Positions 42,412 through 51,379 of a DNA stretch of 64,000 nucleotides are shown in pieces. The DNA is from Streptomyces sp. CB02980 (lineage in GTDB: Bacteria > Actinomycetota > Actinomycetes > Streptomycetales > Streptomycetaceae): assembly GCF_014451325.2 (NCBI RefSeq), contig NZ_JACSCH020000018.1:62001-126000 (forward strand), read 5' to 3'. Positions within the stretch are counted from its first letter, which is position 1. Each line of letters starts with the position of its first letter. Below the pieces are notes generated by a model. That model saw nothing but the letters and a program-made list of their open reading frames with translations. It was not told the origin of the DNA and made no database searches. The translations under genes were made by a program, and so were the position numbers.

Positions 42412-43986
42412 GTGCTGAAGAACAGATTCTCCCGGGCCCTCGCCCTCGGTGTCGCGGCCGTCACCACCGCCTTCGCGGCGGGCCTCGCCACCGCGGGTTC
42501 CGCGTACGCCGCGCCCATCGGCACCCTCGACATCACCCCCGCCACCGGTGCCGACACCAGCGGCGTCTCCTTCACCACCTCGGGCGCCTGCCCGGCGAAC
42601 GCCACCAACATCCTGGTCAAGGTGGAGGGTTCCGGCTTCCCGGCCGGCGGCCTCAACGTGGTCGGCAACTCGCCGATCACCACCTACCCCCAGGCCGGCA
42701 ACGGCGGCATGGTCATCCCGCTGACCATGACCATGCGCGACTACGCCTCCCAGGCGGGCTTCACCACCCTCCAGGGGAAGTACGACTTCACCGTCATCTG
42801 CCGGACCGCGTTCAACGGCACGAGCCTCGGCGACTTCACCGGCGCCATGTGGTTCACGTCCAACACCACGTACCAGACGAACGACCCGGCCGTGAAGACG
42901 GACACCACCACCTCGCTCGCGGTCACCCCGGGCGGACCGGTCCAGGCGGGCACCGCGGTCACCCTGACCGCCACCGTCAGCCCCTCCGGCGCCGCCGGCA
43001 CCGTGCAGTTCAAGAACGGCTCCGCCGTCCTCGGCACCCCGGTCACCGTCAACGGCGGCACCGCGACGCTGACCACGAGCAACCTGCCGGCCGGCACGCA
43101 CGCGCTCACCGCCGTGTTCACCCCGTCCAACGCCTCGTACAACGGCTCCACCTCGACGGCCGTCTCCTACGAGGTCAAGCCGGCCGCGGCGACGCAGACC
43201 AGCACCGCCCTCGCGGTCTCCCCGGCGGCGAGCACCCCGCAGTACAGCCCCGTCACCCTGACCGGCACGGTCTCCCCGGCCGGCGCGGCGGGCTCGCTGA
43301 AGTTCATCGACACCGTCGGTGGCGCCGCCACCCCGCTCGGCACGGTCCCGGTCGGCAACGGCACCGCCGTCCTGACCACCTCCAGCCTGCCGGCCGGCCC
43401 GCACTCCTTCACCGCCGTCTTCGTCCCGGCCGACCCGGCCCGGTACACCGGCAGCGACTCCCACGCCATCCCGTACACCGTCGGCGCCTTCACCGGAGTC
43501 ACGGCCTCGGAGACCATCACCACCACGGTCAACGCCGGCGCGCTCGTCATCAGCGTCGACAACCCGCAGGTCACGCTCCCCTCGCCGGTCCTGAACAACG
43601 ACGGCGACCTGCTCACCACGGCCGGCGCCCTCAGCCCGGTCACCCTGACCGACACCCGTGCCGGCAACCCCGGCTGGACCGTCAGCGGCCAGGTCGGCGA
43701 CTTCACCGACGGCGCCACCCACACCATCAACGGCCAGAACCTCGGCTGGTCCCCGAAGGTCGTCGACAAGGCGCCCGCGCAGACCGTCACCGCCGGCTCC
43801 ACCGTCCCCGCGGCCTCCGGCGCGGCCCCCGCCGACTCGGGCACCGCCGGTCTGCGGTCCGCCCGCACGCTGGCCAACGGCACCGGCCTCGGCACCGCCC
43901 ACATCGGCGCCGACCTCGCCCTCAACGTCCCGACCTCCACCCAGGCCGGCACGTACACCACCACCCTCACCCTCACCGCCATCTGA
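42412..43986 (+). CDS. secreted protein with cell-surface N-domain and two Ig-like repeats
   Basis: 524 residues from GTG 42412 (AGGAG at 42401-42405). Signal peptide ending in GSAYAAP, an N-domain of about 130 residues (TSGACPANATNILVKVEGSG, PLTMTMRDYASQAGFTTLQG) found again in the downstream fused protein, then two Big_3_5-type Ig repeats of about 95 residues (VTLTATVSPSGAAGTVQFKN; VTLTGTVSPAGAAGSLKFID) and a C-terminal beta domain. No enzymatic motif or anchor; likely an adhesive or structural surface protein. Its C-terminal domain resembles those in WxL-style surface proteins. Confidence 0.75.
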   Translation: MLKNRFSRALALGVAAVTTAFAAGLATAGSAYAAPIGTLDITPATGADTSGVSFTTSGACPANATNILVKVEGSGFPAGGLNVVGNSPITTYPQAGNGGMVIPLTMTMRDYASQAGFTTLQGKYDFTVICRTAFNGTSLGDFTGAMWFTSNTTYQTNDPAVKTDTTTSLAVTPGGPVQAGTAVTLTATVSPSGAAGTVQFKNGSAVLGTPVTVNGGTATLTTSNLPAGTHALTAVFTPSNASYNGSTSTAVSYEVKPAAATQTSTALAVSPAASTPQYSPVTLTGTVSPAGAAGSLKFIDTVGGAATPLGTVPVGNGTAVLTTSSLPAGPHSFTAVFVPADPARYTGSDSHAIPYTVGAFTGVTASETITTTVNAGALVISVDNPQVTLPSPVLNNDGDLLTTAGALSPVTLTDTRAGNPGWTVSGQVGDFTDGATHTINGQNLGWSPKVVDKAPAQTVTAGSTVPAASGAAPADSGTAGLRSARTLANGTGLGTAHIGADLALNVPTSTQAGTYTTTLTLTAI

Positions 43987-44083
43987 TCCAGGCGTGAGCT
44001 CCGGGGCGGAGCCGCGCCGCGCGCCGCGCACCACCGACCGCGCGCCGGGGTTCCGCCCCGCCCCTGACTTCTGGAGAACCGCC

Positions 44084-46132
44084 ATGACCGTGTCCCGCTC
44101 CGTCCGACGGACAGGCTCCGTCGGCCTGTTGATCTGCCTCCTCCTCACGGCCGTGTCCTTCGCGGCCGGCCCGGCCCGCGCCGCCGACGGCGGCACGGAC
44201 AAGAAGGCCGTCTTCGGCGTCCAGCCCGCCGGACCCGAGAAGCCCGACCAGCGGCCCCACTTCTCGTACGGGGTCACCGGCGGAGCCGCGATCCGCGACC
44301 GGATCGCCCTCTGGAACTACGGCTCGGAGCCGCTGACGCTCGCCGTCTACGCGAGCGACGCCGTCAACACCGTCGACGGCGGCTTCGACCTGCTCCCGGC
44401 GGCCGAGAAGCCCACCGACACCGGCAGTTGGATCAAGCTCGCGAAGAACAAGGTGACCGTGCCGCCCAAGGGCAACGTCATCGTCCCCTTCACCTTCACC
44501 GTGCCCCGCGACGTCACCCCCGGCGACCACACCGGAGGCATCGTCGCCTCGCTCTCCGGCACCGGCAAGGACACCAAGGGCAACCAGGTCCGGCTCGACC
44601 AGCGCGTCGGCGCCCGCGTCTACGTCCGGGTGGCGGGCGCGATCAAGCCCGAGCTCACCGTGGAGAACCTCCGCGCCGAATACCACGGCACCCTCAACCC
44701 GTTCGCGGCCGGCTCGGCCACCGTCACCTACACCGTGCGCAACACCGGCAACGTGCGCCTCGGCGCCCGCCAGGCCGTCCGCGTCAACGGCGTGTTCGGC
44801 TCCTCGGTCATCGCCAAGGGCGTCCGCGACCTCGGCGAACTCCTCCCGGGCAACGCCCTGACCGTCACCGCCGAGGCCGAAGGGGTGACCCCGCTGCTGC
44901 GCGCCTCGGCCGTCGTCTCCGTACAGCCGGTCGCCACCCGGGACGGCGTCGACCCCCGACTGCCCTCGCTGACCCGCTCGGTCCCGCTGTGGACGATGCC
45001 GTGGACGGCGCTCGCCCTGCTGCTCCTCCTCGTCGCGGTCGTCCTGTGGCGGTGGCGCCGACAGCGCGCGGACCGGCACGGCCGGGGCGGCCGGGGCGCG
45101 GCGGACGCCGGGACGGACCCGAGTCCGAAGAACACCCCCGAGAACCCGTACAAGGAGCTCATCGTGCAGTTCACACGCCTCCCCAGGCGGACGGCGGCCG
45201 GTGTGGCCCTCGCCGCGGCGACGGCCCTCGCCGGTGTCGGCGTCCTCACCGTGCCCACGGCCACGGCCGCCCCGGTGGGCACCGCCGCCGTGACCCCGGG
45301 CCAGGGCACCGACGACAGCAGCATCTCCCTGACCACCTCGGGCGCCTGCCCGGCGCCCGCCACCAACGTCCTCGTGAAGGTCACCGGCAAGGGCTTCCCC
45401 GCCGAGGGCAAGAACGTCGTCGGCAACGCGCCGCTCACCACCTACCCGCAGGACCCCGGCGGCACCGGCTTCATCGTGCCGCTGACCATGACCATGCGGG
45501 ACTACGCCAACGAGGCCGGGTTCACCACCCTCGAAGGCCGGTACGACCTGACGGTCGTCTGCCGCAAGGCGTTCGGCTCCGAGACGTACGGGGACTTCAC
45601 CGGCTCCCTCTGGTTCACCTCCGACACCGTCTACCAGGACACCGACCCGGGCGGCCCGAACCCCACGGGCACCCCGACCGGTACGGCCACCCCCACCGGC
45701 ACGGCCACCCCGACCGGGACCGCCACCCCGACGCCCACGGCGACGGACACCCAGAGCCCCACCCCGACCGCCACTCCGACGGACACGGCCTCGCCCTCCG
45801 ACTCGCCCACGGGCTCCCCCTCGGCGACCGCCACCGCCACCGGTGGTGACAGCGTCGGCATCTCCACGAGCATCCCGCCGAGCGCGTCCGCGTCGAGCAC
45901 CGATCCCGGCACCTCCGCCGCGGGCGGCGGCTCCGGCTCCGGCGGTTCGACGGGCTCCGGCGGTGCCTCCGGCTCCGGCGGCACGGGCGGCGGCAACGGC
46001 GGCGGCGGTCTCGCCGACACCGGCTCCGACCCCCTCCTGCTCGGCCTGCTCAGCGCCGCCCTGCTGGTCGCCGGCGCCCTCGCCGTCCGGTGGGCGCGCC
46101 GCCGCGGACTGATCACCTTCGGCCCCCACTGA
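44084..46132 (+). CDS. fusion of a DUF916-like protein and an LAxTG cell-wall protein
   Basis: 682 residues from ATG 44084. Part 1 (1-360): signal peptide, DUF916/WxL-interacting-type domain (RIALWNYGSEPLTLAVYASD, PPKGNVIVPFTFTVPRDVTP), membrane helix LALLLLLVAVVLWRW. Part 2 has its own signal peptide (AAGVALAAATALAGVGVLTV) and the N-domain shared with the protein at 42412, then PTGTATPTGT-type repeats, a Gly/Ser stalk and LADTG with hydrophobic tail and basic end, a class E sortase signal (LAxTG). There is no stop between the parts, yet AAGGAG and GTG 45164 form a normal start at the join, so a separate 322-residue product is likely. Confidence 0.75.
   Translation: MTVSRSVRRTGSVGLLICLLLTAVSFAAGPARAADGGTDKKAVFGVQPAGPEKPDQRPHFSYGVTGGAAIRDRIALWNYGSEPLTLAVYASDAVNTVDGGFDLLPAAEKPTDTGSWIKLAKNKVTVPPKGNVIVPFTFTVPRDVTPGDHTGGIVASLSGTGKDTKGNQVRLDQRVGARVYVRVAGAIKPELTVENLRAEYHGTLNPFAAGSATVTYTVRNTGNVRLGARQAVRVNGVFGSSVIAKGVRDLGELLPGNALTVTAEAEGVTPLLRASAVVSVQPVATRDGVDPRLPSLTRSVPLWTMPWTALALLLLLVAVVLWRWRRQRADRHGRGGRGAADAGTDPSPKNTPENPYKELIVQFTRLPRRTAAGVALAAATALAGVGVLTVPTATAAPVGTAAVTPGQGTDDSSISLTTSGACPAPATNVLVKVTGKGFPAEGKNVVGNAPLTTYPQDPGGTGFIVPLTMTMRDYANEAGFTTLEGRYDLTVVCRKAFGSETYGDFTGSLWFTSDTVYQDTDPGGPNPTGTPTGTATPTGTATPTGTATPTPTATDTQSPTPTATPTDTASPSDSPTGSPSATATATGGDSVGISTSIPPSASASSTDPGTSAAGGGSGSGGSTGSGGASGSGGTGGGNGGGGLADTGSDPLLLGLLSAALLVAGALAVRWARRRGLITFGPH
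45152..45166 (+). promoter_or_regulatory. internal ribosome site and start within the fused gene
   Basis: AAGGAG (45152-45157), six bases, GTG 45164-45166, directly followed by a signal peptide. It would give the LAxTG protein on its own. Confidence 0.6.
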
Positions 46133-46149
46133 CGTACGGAGCACACGCG

Positions 46150-47103
46150 ATGACAGCCACCCCCACCCCGGTGGACGTGCGTCCCGCCACCCCCGGCCCG
46201 GTGGACGTGCGTCCCGCGCCCACCGGGCCGGGGAAGCCGGGCGCCTCCCCGGCCCCGGCCGGGCGCGCGCCCCGCACCAGCCCGCTGTGGGCCTTCGGCG
46301 GCACCCTGGCCATCCTCGGCGCGCTGCTCCTCGGCTTCGTCGCCGAGGTCGGCCCGCTCGGCCACCTCCGCCACGAACGGGACCTCCGCGTCGGCTACGC
46401 CGACGTCCGCTCGTCGCTGGCCAACGCCACCACGCCGATCGGCGCGACCACCGAACCGGGCATGCCCATCGCCCTGCTGACGATTCCGCAGCTCGGCGTG
46501 AAGGAGGTGATCCGGGAGGGCAGCTCCGCGGAGGTGCTGTCCGCCGGCCCCGGGCACCGCCGTGACACGGTGCTGCCCGGACAGGCGGGCCTCAGCATCG
46601 TCATGGGCCGCCGGGCGGGATACGGGGGACCGTTCCGGCATCTGGCGACCCTCCAGCCCGGCGAGACCATCAAGGTCACCACCGGTCAGGGCGAGCACAG
46701 CTACCGGGTCAGCGGCGTCCGGCGCGCGGGCGATCCGCGGCCGCCGGCCCTCCGGGCAGGGACGGGCCGGCTCACCCTGATGACCGCGACCGGTTCCCCG
46801 TACCGGCCCGACGGGGTCCTCCAGGTCGACGCCGACCTGATCACCCCGCCGCAGCCGGGCGCCGTCCCCGCCTTCCGCTTCGGCCGCGTCCCCGCCGACG
46901 AACTCCCGCTCGCGGGACAGCCCTCGTCGTGGCTCCCGCTGGTCCTGTGGTCGCAGGCCGTGCTGCTCGCCGCGGCCGGTCTCGTCTGGGCACGGTCGCG
47001 GGTGCCCCGCGTCCACGTCTGGCTGGTCGGCTTCCCGGTCCTGGTCGCGCTCGGCCTCACGGTCGGCGACCAGGTGGCGCTCCTCCTTCCCAACCTCCTG
47101 TAA
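46150..47103 (+). CDS. sortase-fold membrane protein lacking catalytic His and Cys
   Basis: 317 residues from ATG 46150. A short N-terminal PVDVRP repeat, a membrane helix (FGGTLAILGALLLGFVAEVG), and a sortase-type barrel (MPIALLTIPQLGVKEVIREG, GPGHRRDTVLPGQAGLSIV). Where active enzymes have GHR the sequence has VMGRRAGYGG, and where they have TC it has LTLMTATGSP. Two further helices close the protein. With the nucleophile and base gone it cannot be a normal transpeptidase; it may bind substrates such as the LAxTG protein encoded just upstream. Confidence 0.72.
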   Translation: MTATPTPVDVRPATPGPVDVRPAPTGPGKPGASPAPAGRAPRTSPLWAFGGTLAILGALLLGFVAEVGPLGHLRHERDLRVGYADVRSSLANATTPIGATTEPGMPIALLTIPQLGVKEVIREGSSAEVLSAGPGHRRDTVLPGQAGLSIVMGRRAGYGGPFRHLATLQPGETIKVTTGQGEHSYRVSGVRRAGDPRPPALRAGTGRLTLMTATGSPYRPDGVLQVDADLITPPQPGAVPAFRFGRVPADELPLAGQPSSWLPLVLWSQAVLLAAAGLVWARSRVPRVHVWLVGFPVLVALGLTVGDQVALLLPNLL

Positions 47104-47111
47104 GGACAGTC

Positions 47112-47888
47112 GTGGCTTCCCATCTGGACGCACGTTCCCTCTCCGCCTGGTTCGGCACCCGCAAGGTCCTCAACCGGGTCTCGCTGACCATGCCGGCCGG
47201 CCGGGTCACCGCGCTCATCGGGCCCTCCGGCTGCGGCAAGTCGACCTTCCTGCGCATCCTGAACCGGATGCACGAGCTGATCCCGGGCGCCGAGCTCGCC
47301 GGCGAGGTGCTCCTGGACGGCGACGACATCTACGCCCGGGGGCGCCGTCTCACCGAGGCCCGACGCAACATCGGCATGGTCTTCCAGAAGCCGAACCCGT
47401 TCCCCGCGATGTCGGTGTACGACAACGTCACGGCCGGTCTGAAGCTGACCGGGACCCGGGTGGCGGCGGCCGACCGGGACGACCTCGTGGAGGAGTGCCT
47501 GACCCGGGCGGGTCTGTGGAAGGAGGTCCGCGACCGGCTGCGCCAGCCGGGCGGCGCGCTCTCCGGCGGACAGCAGCAGCGTCTGTGCATCGCCCGCTCG
47601 CTGGCGGTCCGGCCGCGCATCCTGCTGATGGACGAGCCGTGCTCGGCGCTCGACCCGACGTCGACGCGGCGCATCGAGGAGACCATCCGCGACCTTGCGG
47701 ACGAGGTGACGATCGTGATCGTCACGCACAACATGCAGCAGGCGGCCCGGGTCTCCGACCAGTGCGCCTTCTTCCTCGCCGAACAGGCGACCCCGGGCGT
47801 GATCGTCGAACACGGCCCGACGGACGCCATGTTCTCCAGCCCCCGCGACCGGCGGACCGCGGACTACGTGGAGGGGCGCTTCGGCTGA
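47112..47888 (+). CDS. pstB: PstB-type ABC ATPase
   Basis: 258 residues from GTG 47112. Walker A GPSGCGKST, Q-loop FQKPNPFPAMSVYDNV (the FQKPNPFP wording is typical of PstB), signature LSGGQQQR, Walker B ILLMDEPCSALDP, switch His in VIVTHNMQQ. It powers the permeases encoded at the start of the locus. Its separation from pstA by surface-protein genes is unusual, since pstSCAB genes are normally adjacent. Confidence 0.9.
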   Translation: MASHLDARSLSAWFGTRKVLNRVSLTMPAGRVTALIGPSGCGKSTFLRILNRMHELIPGAELAGEVLLDGDDIYARGRRLTEARRNIGMVFQKPNPFPAMSVYDNVTAGLKLTGTRVAAADRDDLVEECLTRAGLWKEVRDRLRQPGGALSGGQQQRLCIARSLAVRPRILLMDEPCSALDPTSTRRIEETIRDLADEVTIVIVTHNMQQAARVSDQCAFFLAEQATPGVIVEHGPTDAMFSSPRDRRTADYVEGRFG

Positions 47889-47940
47889 CGTCCGCCTGAG
47901 CCGTGACGTCCGCCTGAGCCGCTGACGTCCGCCTGCGCCG
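47886..47940 (+). repeat. three copies of an 18-19-bp repeat after pstB
   Basis: TGACGTCCGCCTGAGCCG at 47886, 47904 and 47923, the first overlapping the pstB stop codon. Confidence 0.75.
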
Positions 47941-47975
47941 CCGACCACCGTCACCGCCGATCCCGGCCACCGAAG

Positions 47976-48020
47976 CCCGAGGGCCCGTACGCGCCGCATG
48001 GACGCGTACGGGCCCTCGGG
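47976..48020. terminator. bidirectional terminator between pstB and the phospholipase gene
   Basis: Perfect 18-bp stem CCCGAGGGCCCGTACGCG / CGCGTACGGGCCCTCGGG with 9-base loop, between convergent genes. Confidence 0.85.
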
Positions 48021-48037
48021 GCGTTCCGCCGGGGTGG

Positions 48038-50092
48038 TCAGTACGTGAGGACGGCCGGGTCCGAGACGCTCGCAGTGCCCGTCTCCACGTGGCCCGCGAG
48101 GCGGCGGACGTAGTCCGTGCTCGCGGAGGACGTGACGGTGACGTCGTACCAGTGGTGGGCCGCGGAGACGGCGACGCTGTGGGTGACCGTGGCGCCCTTC
48201 GCGACGGAGAGCGTCTTCTGGGCGCCGCCGTAGGCGTTGACGAGGGTCACCGTCGCGGTCGTGCCCGCGTTGGTGAACGTCAGGTCCAGCGAGCCCGTGG
48301 TGGCGTTGTGGCGCGCCGTGACCTCGGGGACGGCCGTCTTGCCGGGGGAGCGGAAGCGGCGGACGAAGCCGTTGGGGCCGTGGACCGTGAGGTCGGTGAC
48401 GCCCTTCGAGTACGTCGTGTTCCAGGTGTCCGCGATCGACTTGCCGGCCTCGGTCGTGTAGGTCCAGGGCGCGTCGGTGCGGTTGGCCGAGGTCACGTAG
48501 AACTGGGCGCCCGCCGAGGGCCCGCCGCCGAAGCTGAGACGGAACTTGCCCGCCGCGGTGTCGGCGGCGCCGTCCACGAACGGGGCGTACTTCAGCGGGC
48601 GGGTGGGCTTGGCGCCGCGCTCCTGGCGGGGCATGGTCCCGGTCGCCGGGGCGGTGGCGAGGAAGTCGGGGTGACGGTTCTTGTCCGGCGGGAAGTAGCC
48701 GGACGTCGGCGGCAGCGCGGCCGCCGAGGTGTCCGTCCGCGAGAAGTCGAAGGCGGAGGTCAGGTCGCCGCAGACGGCCCGCCGCCAGGGCGAGATCTGG
48801 GGCTCCTGCACCCCGAAGCGCTGCTCCATGAAGCGGATGACCGAGGTGTGGTCGAAGGTCTCGGAGCAGGTGTAGCCGCCCTTGGACCAGGGCGAGACCA
48901 CGAGCATCGGGACGCGCGGGCCGAGACCGTAGGGGCCGGCCACGTAGCCGGTCTTGCCCGCGAAGTGGTCGAGCCCGGTCGCGACGGTGGAGAGACCCTG
49001 CGCGGCGGAGCCCGGGACGTACGGCGGGACGACGTGGTCGAAGAAGCCGTCGTTCTCGTCGTACGTGATGAACAGGGCCGTGCGGGCCCACACGTCCGGG
49101 TTCGAGGTCAGTGCGTCGAGGACCTGCGAGATGTACCAGGCGCCGTAGTTCGCCGGCCAGTTGGAGTGCTCGGAGAAGGCCTCCGGGGCGGCTATCCAGG
49201 AGATCTCGGGCAGCCGGCCGCCCTGCACGTCGGCGCGAAGCCGGTCGAAGAAGCCCTCGCCGGCCTTGGCGTTCGTGCCCGTACGGGCCTTCTCGAACAG
49301 CGGGTCGCCGGGCTGGGCGTTGCGGTACGTGTTGAAGTACAGGAGCGAGTTGTCGCCGTAGTTGCCGCGGTAGGCGTCGTTGATCCAGCCCCAGGAACCG
49401 GCCGCGTTCAGCCCGTCGCCGGTGTCCTGGTAGATCTTCCAGGACACCCCGGCCGCCTCCAGGCGCTCCGGGTAGGTCTTCCAGCCGTAGCCCGCCTCGG
49501 CGTTGTTGAGGACCGGGCCGCCGCCGGTGCCGTCGTTGCCGGTGTGGCCGGTCCACAGGTAGTAGCGGTTCGGGTCGGTCGAGCCGATGAACGAACAGTG
49601 GTACGCGTCGCAGATGGTGAAGGCGTCGGCGAGCGCGTAGTGGAACGGGATGTCCTCGCGGGTGAGGTACGCCATCGTGGCCTTGGTCTTGGCCGGTACC
49701 CAGTTGTCGTACTTGCCCTTGTTGAAGGCGCTGTGGCCGCCCGCCCAGTCGTGGTTGAGGCCCTGGAGGAACTCCATGCCGAGCTTCGCGCTCTCCGGAC
49801 GGAAGGGCAGCGTGACCTTGCTGCCGTCCGACTGGTTCCAGACCGACTTTCCGCTGGGCAGGGTGACCGGGCGGGGGTCGCCGAAGCCGCGTACGCCCTT
49901 CATCGACCCGAAATAGTGGTCGAAGGAACGGTTCTCCTGCATCAGGACGACGATGTGCTCGATGTCCTGGATCGTGCCGGTGGAGCCTTGCGCCGGAATG
50001 GCGGCGGCGCGCGCGATGCTCTCCGAGAGCATGGTCAGCGCGGCGGTGCCGCCGGCGAGTTGAAGGAACCGGCGACGGTCGAGGTCGGCCAT
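48038..50092 (-). CDS. secreted phosphocholine-type phospholipase C
   Basis: 684 residues from ATG 50092. Twin-arginine signal DRRRFLQLAGG, so it should be exported folded by Tat. The phosphoesterase (PlcC/N) family pattern follows: VVLMQENRSFDHYFG, DAYHCSFIGSTDPNRYYLW, FITYDENDGFFDHVVPP, VSPWSKGGYT. Two C-terminal DUF756-type domains of about 90 residues each close it (SFGGGPSAGAQFYVTSANRT; RHNATTGSLDLTFTNAG). It hydrolyses phospholipids outside the cell, releasing phosphate-containing groups, which fits its place beside a Pst-type transporter. Confidence 0.9.
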   Translation of the reverse strand: MADLDRRRFLQLAGGTAALTMLSESIARAAAIPAQGSTGTIQDIEHIVVLMQENRSFDHYFGSMKGVRGFGDPRPVTLPSGKSVWNQSDGSKVTLPFRPESAKLGMEFLQGLNHDWAGGHSAFNKGKYDNWVPAKTKATMAYLTREDIPFHYALADAFTICDAYHCSFIGSTDPNRYYLWTGHTGNDGTGGGPVLNNAEAGYGWKTYPERLEAAGVSWKIYQDTGDGLNAAGSWGWINDAYRGNYGDNSLLYFNTYRNAQPGDPLFEKARTGTNAKAGEGFFDRLRADVQGGRLPEISWIAAPEAFSEHSNWPANYGAWYISQVLDALTSNPDVWARTALFITYDENDGFFDHVVPPYVPGSAAQGLSTVATGLDHFAGKTGYVAGPYGLGPRVPMLVVSPWSKGGYTCSETFDHTSVIRFMEQRFGVQEPQISPWRRAVCGDLTSAFDFSRTDTSAAALPPTSGYFPPDKNRHPDFLATAPATGTMPRQERGAKPTRPLKYAPFVDGAADTAAGKFRLSFGGGPSAGAQFYVTSANRTDAPWTYTTEAGKSIADTWNTTYSKGVTDLTVHGPNGFVRRFRSPGKTAVPEVTARHNATTGSLDLTFTNAGTTATVTLVNAYGGAQKTLSVAKGATVTHSVAVSAAHHWYDVTVTSSASTDYVRRLAGHVETGTASVSDPAVLTY

Positions 50093-50325
50093 GGGGGAGT
50101 TCTCCTCCGGGTCGAGACGGGCACGGGTGGGGGTGCGCGTGCGGTGGCCGGGTGGACCGGCCGATGGGCGCCCCAAGGAGAGCGCCCGCGAACCACCGGC
50201 CGGGGGCCGTTCCATGACTGCCCGTCGTACGGCAGACGAATCCCCCGTGCCCGAACGGAAGAGCTCACAAGCGAACGCCCCCGGTGGTCGATGACCAACG
50301 GGGGCGTACGTGAACCGACAGAAAA

Positions 50326-50742
<417 letters not shown>

Positions 50743-50802
50743 GGTGTCCGTTCCTGTCCTCGGGGTGTGCTGCGGTGGCTCTCTATTAATAGCGCACGAT
50801 TC

Positions 50803-50816
50803 AGTTGTGCACAACT
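50803..50816. promoter_or_regulatory. ohr-ohrR operator palindrome
   Basis: AGTTGTGCACAACT is a perfect 14-bp palindrome, extended to 24 bases (GATTC...CAATC) with two mismatches, in the 111-base gap between the divergent genes. It resembles known OhrR sites with TTG/CAA arms. TATTAAT at 50784-50790 may be a -10 for ohr. Confidence 0.8.
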
Positions 50817-50853
50817 CAATCGCGTGTGAGGTGTCCTCGCGTATCCTGGAGCC

Positions 50854-51336
50854 ATGGAGACGCTCGACACCGTCCCGGACGAGGACTTCCTCCGGCTCGA
50901 CCACCAGATCTGCTTCTCGCTGCACGCGGCGACCCGCGCGTTCAACGGCGTCTACCGCGAGGCGCTCAAGGAGCTGGGGCTCACCTACCCCCAGTACCTC
51001 GCCATGCTGGTGCTCTGGGAGCACGGCGAGCTGCCCGTGAAGGGGATCGGGGAGCGCCTTCGGCTCGACTCCGGAACCCTGTCCCCGCTGCTCAAGCGCC
51101 TGGAGACGGCCGGATACGTCGAGCGGCGCCGCAGCCCCGAGGACGAGCGGTCCGTCACCGTGCGGCCCACCGCCGAGGGGACCGCGCTGAAGGAGAAGGC
51201 CCGCGACGTGCCGCGCCGGATCGCCACCGCGACGGGCCTCGACCTCGCCGACATCCGCGACCTGCGGGAACGCCTCGATGCCCTGGCCGTCCGGCTCGAC
51301 AGCGTCGACCCGGACGACCTGAACGTCTGCCGCTAG
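50854..51336 (+). CDS. ohrR: MarR-family peroxide sensor OhrR
   Basis: 160 residues from ATG 50854. The reactive cysteine C20 lies in QICFSLHAATRAFNGVYRE, the usual OhrR N-terminal helix; the winged helix follows (LPVKGIGERLRLDSGTLSPL, RRRSPEDERSVTVRPT). Peroxide oxidises the cysteine and releases the repressor from the operator. A second cysteine is the next-to-last residue (VCR), which could pair with C20 or be incidental. Confidence 0.92.
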   Translation: METLDTVPDEDFLRLDHQICFSLHAATRAFNGVYREALKELGLTYPQYLAMLVLWEHGELPVKGIGERLRLDSGTLSPLLKRLETAGYVERRRSPEDERSVTVRPTAEGTALKEKARDVPRRIATATGLDLADIRDLRERLDALAVRLDSVDPDDLNVCR

Positions 51337-51370
51337 GGCCTGTCCGGCGGATCGGGGTCGGACAGGCCCT
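51335..51370. terminator. bidirectional terminator between ohrR and the ketosynthase gene
   Basis: Perfect 12-bp stem AGGGCCTGTCCG / CGGACAGGCCCT, 12-base loop, overlapping the ohrR stop. Confidence 0.75.
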
Positions 51371-51379
51371 GGACGGCTC

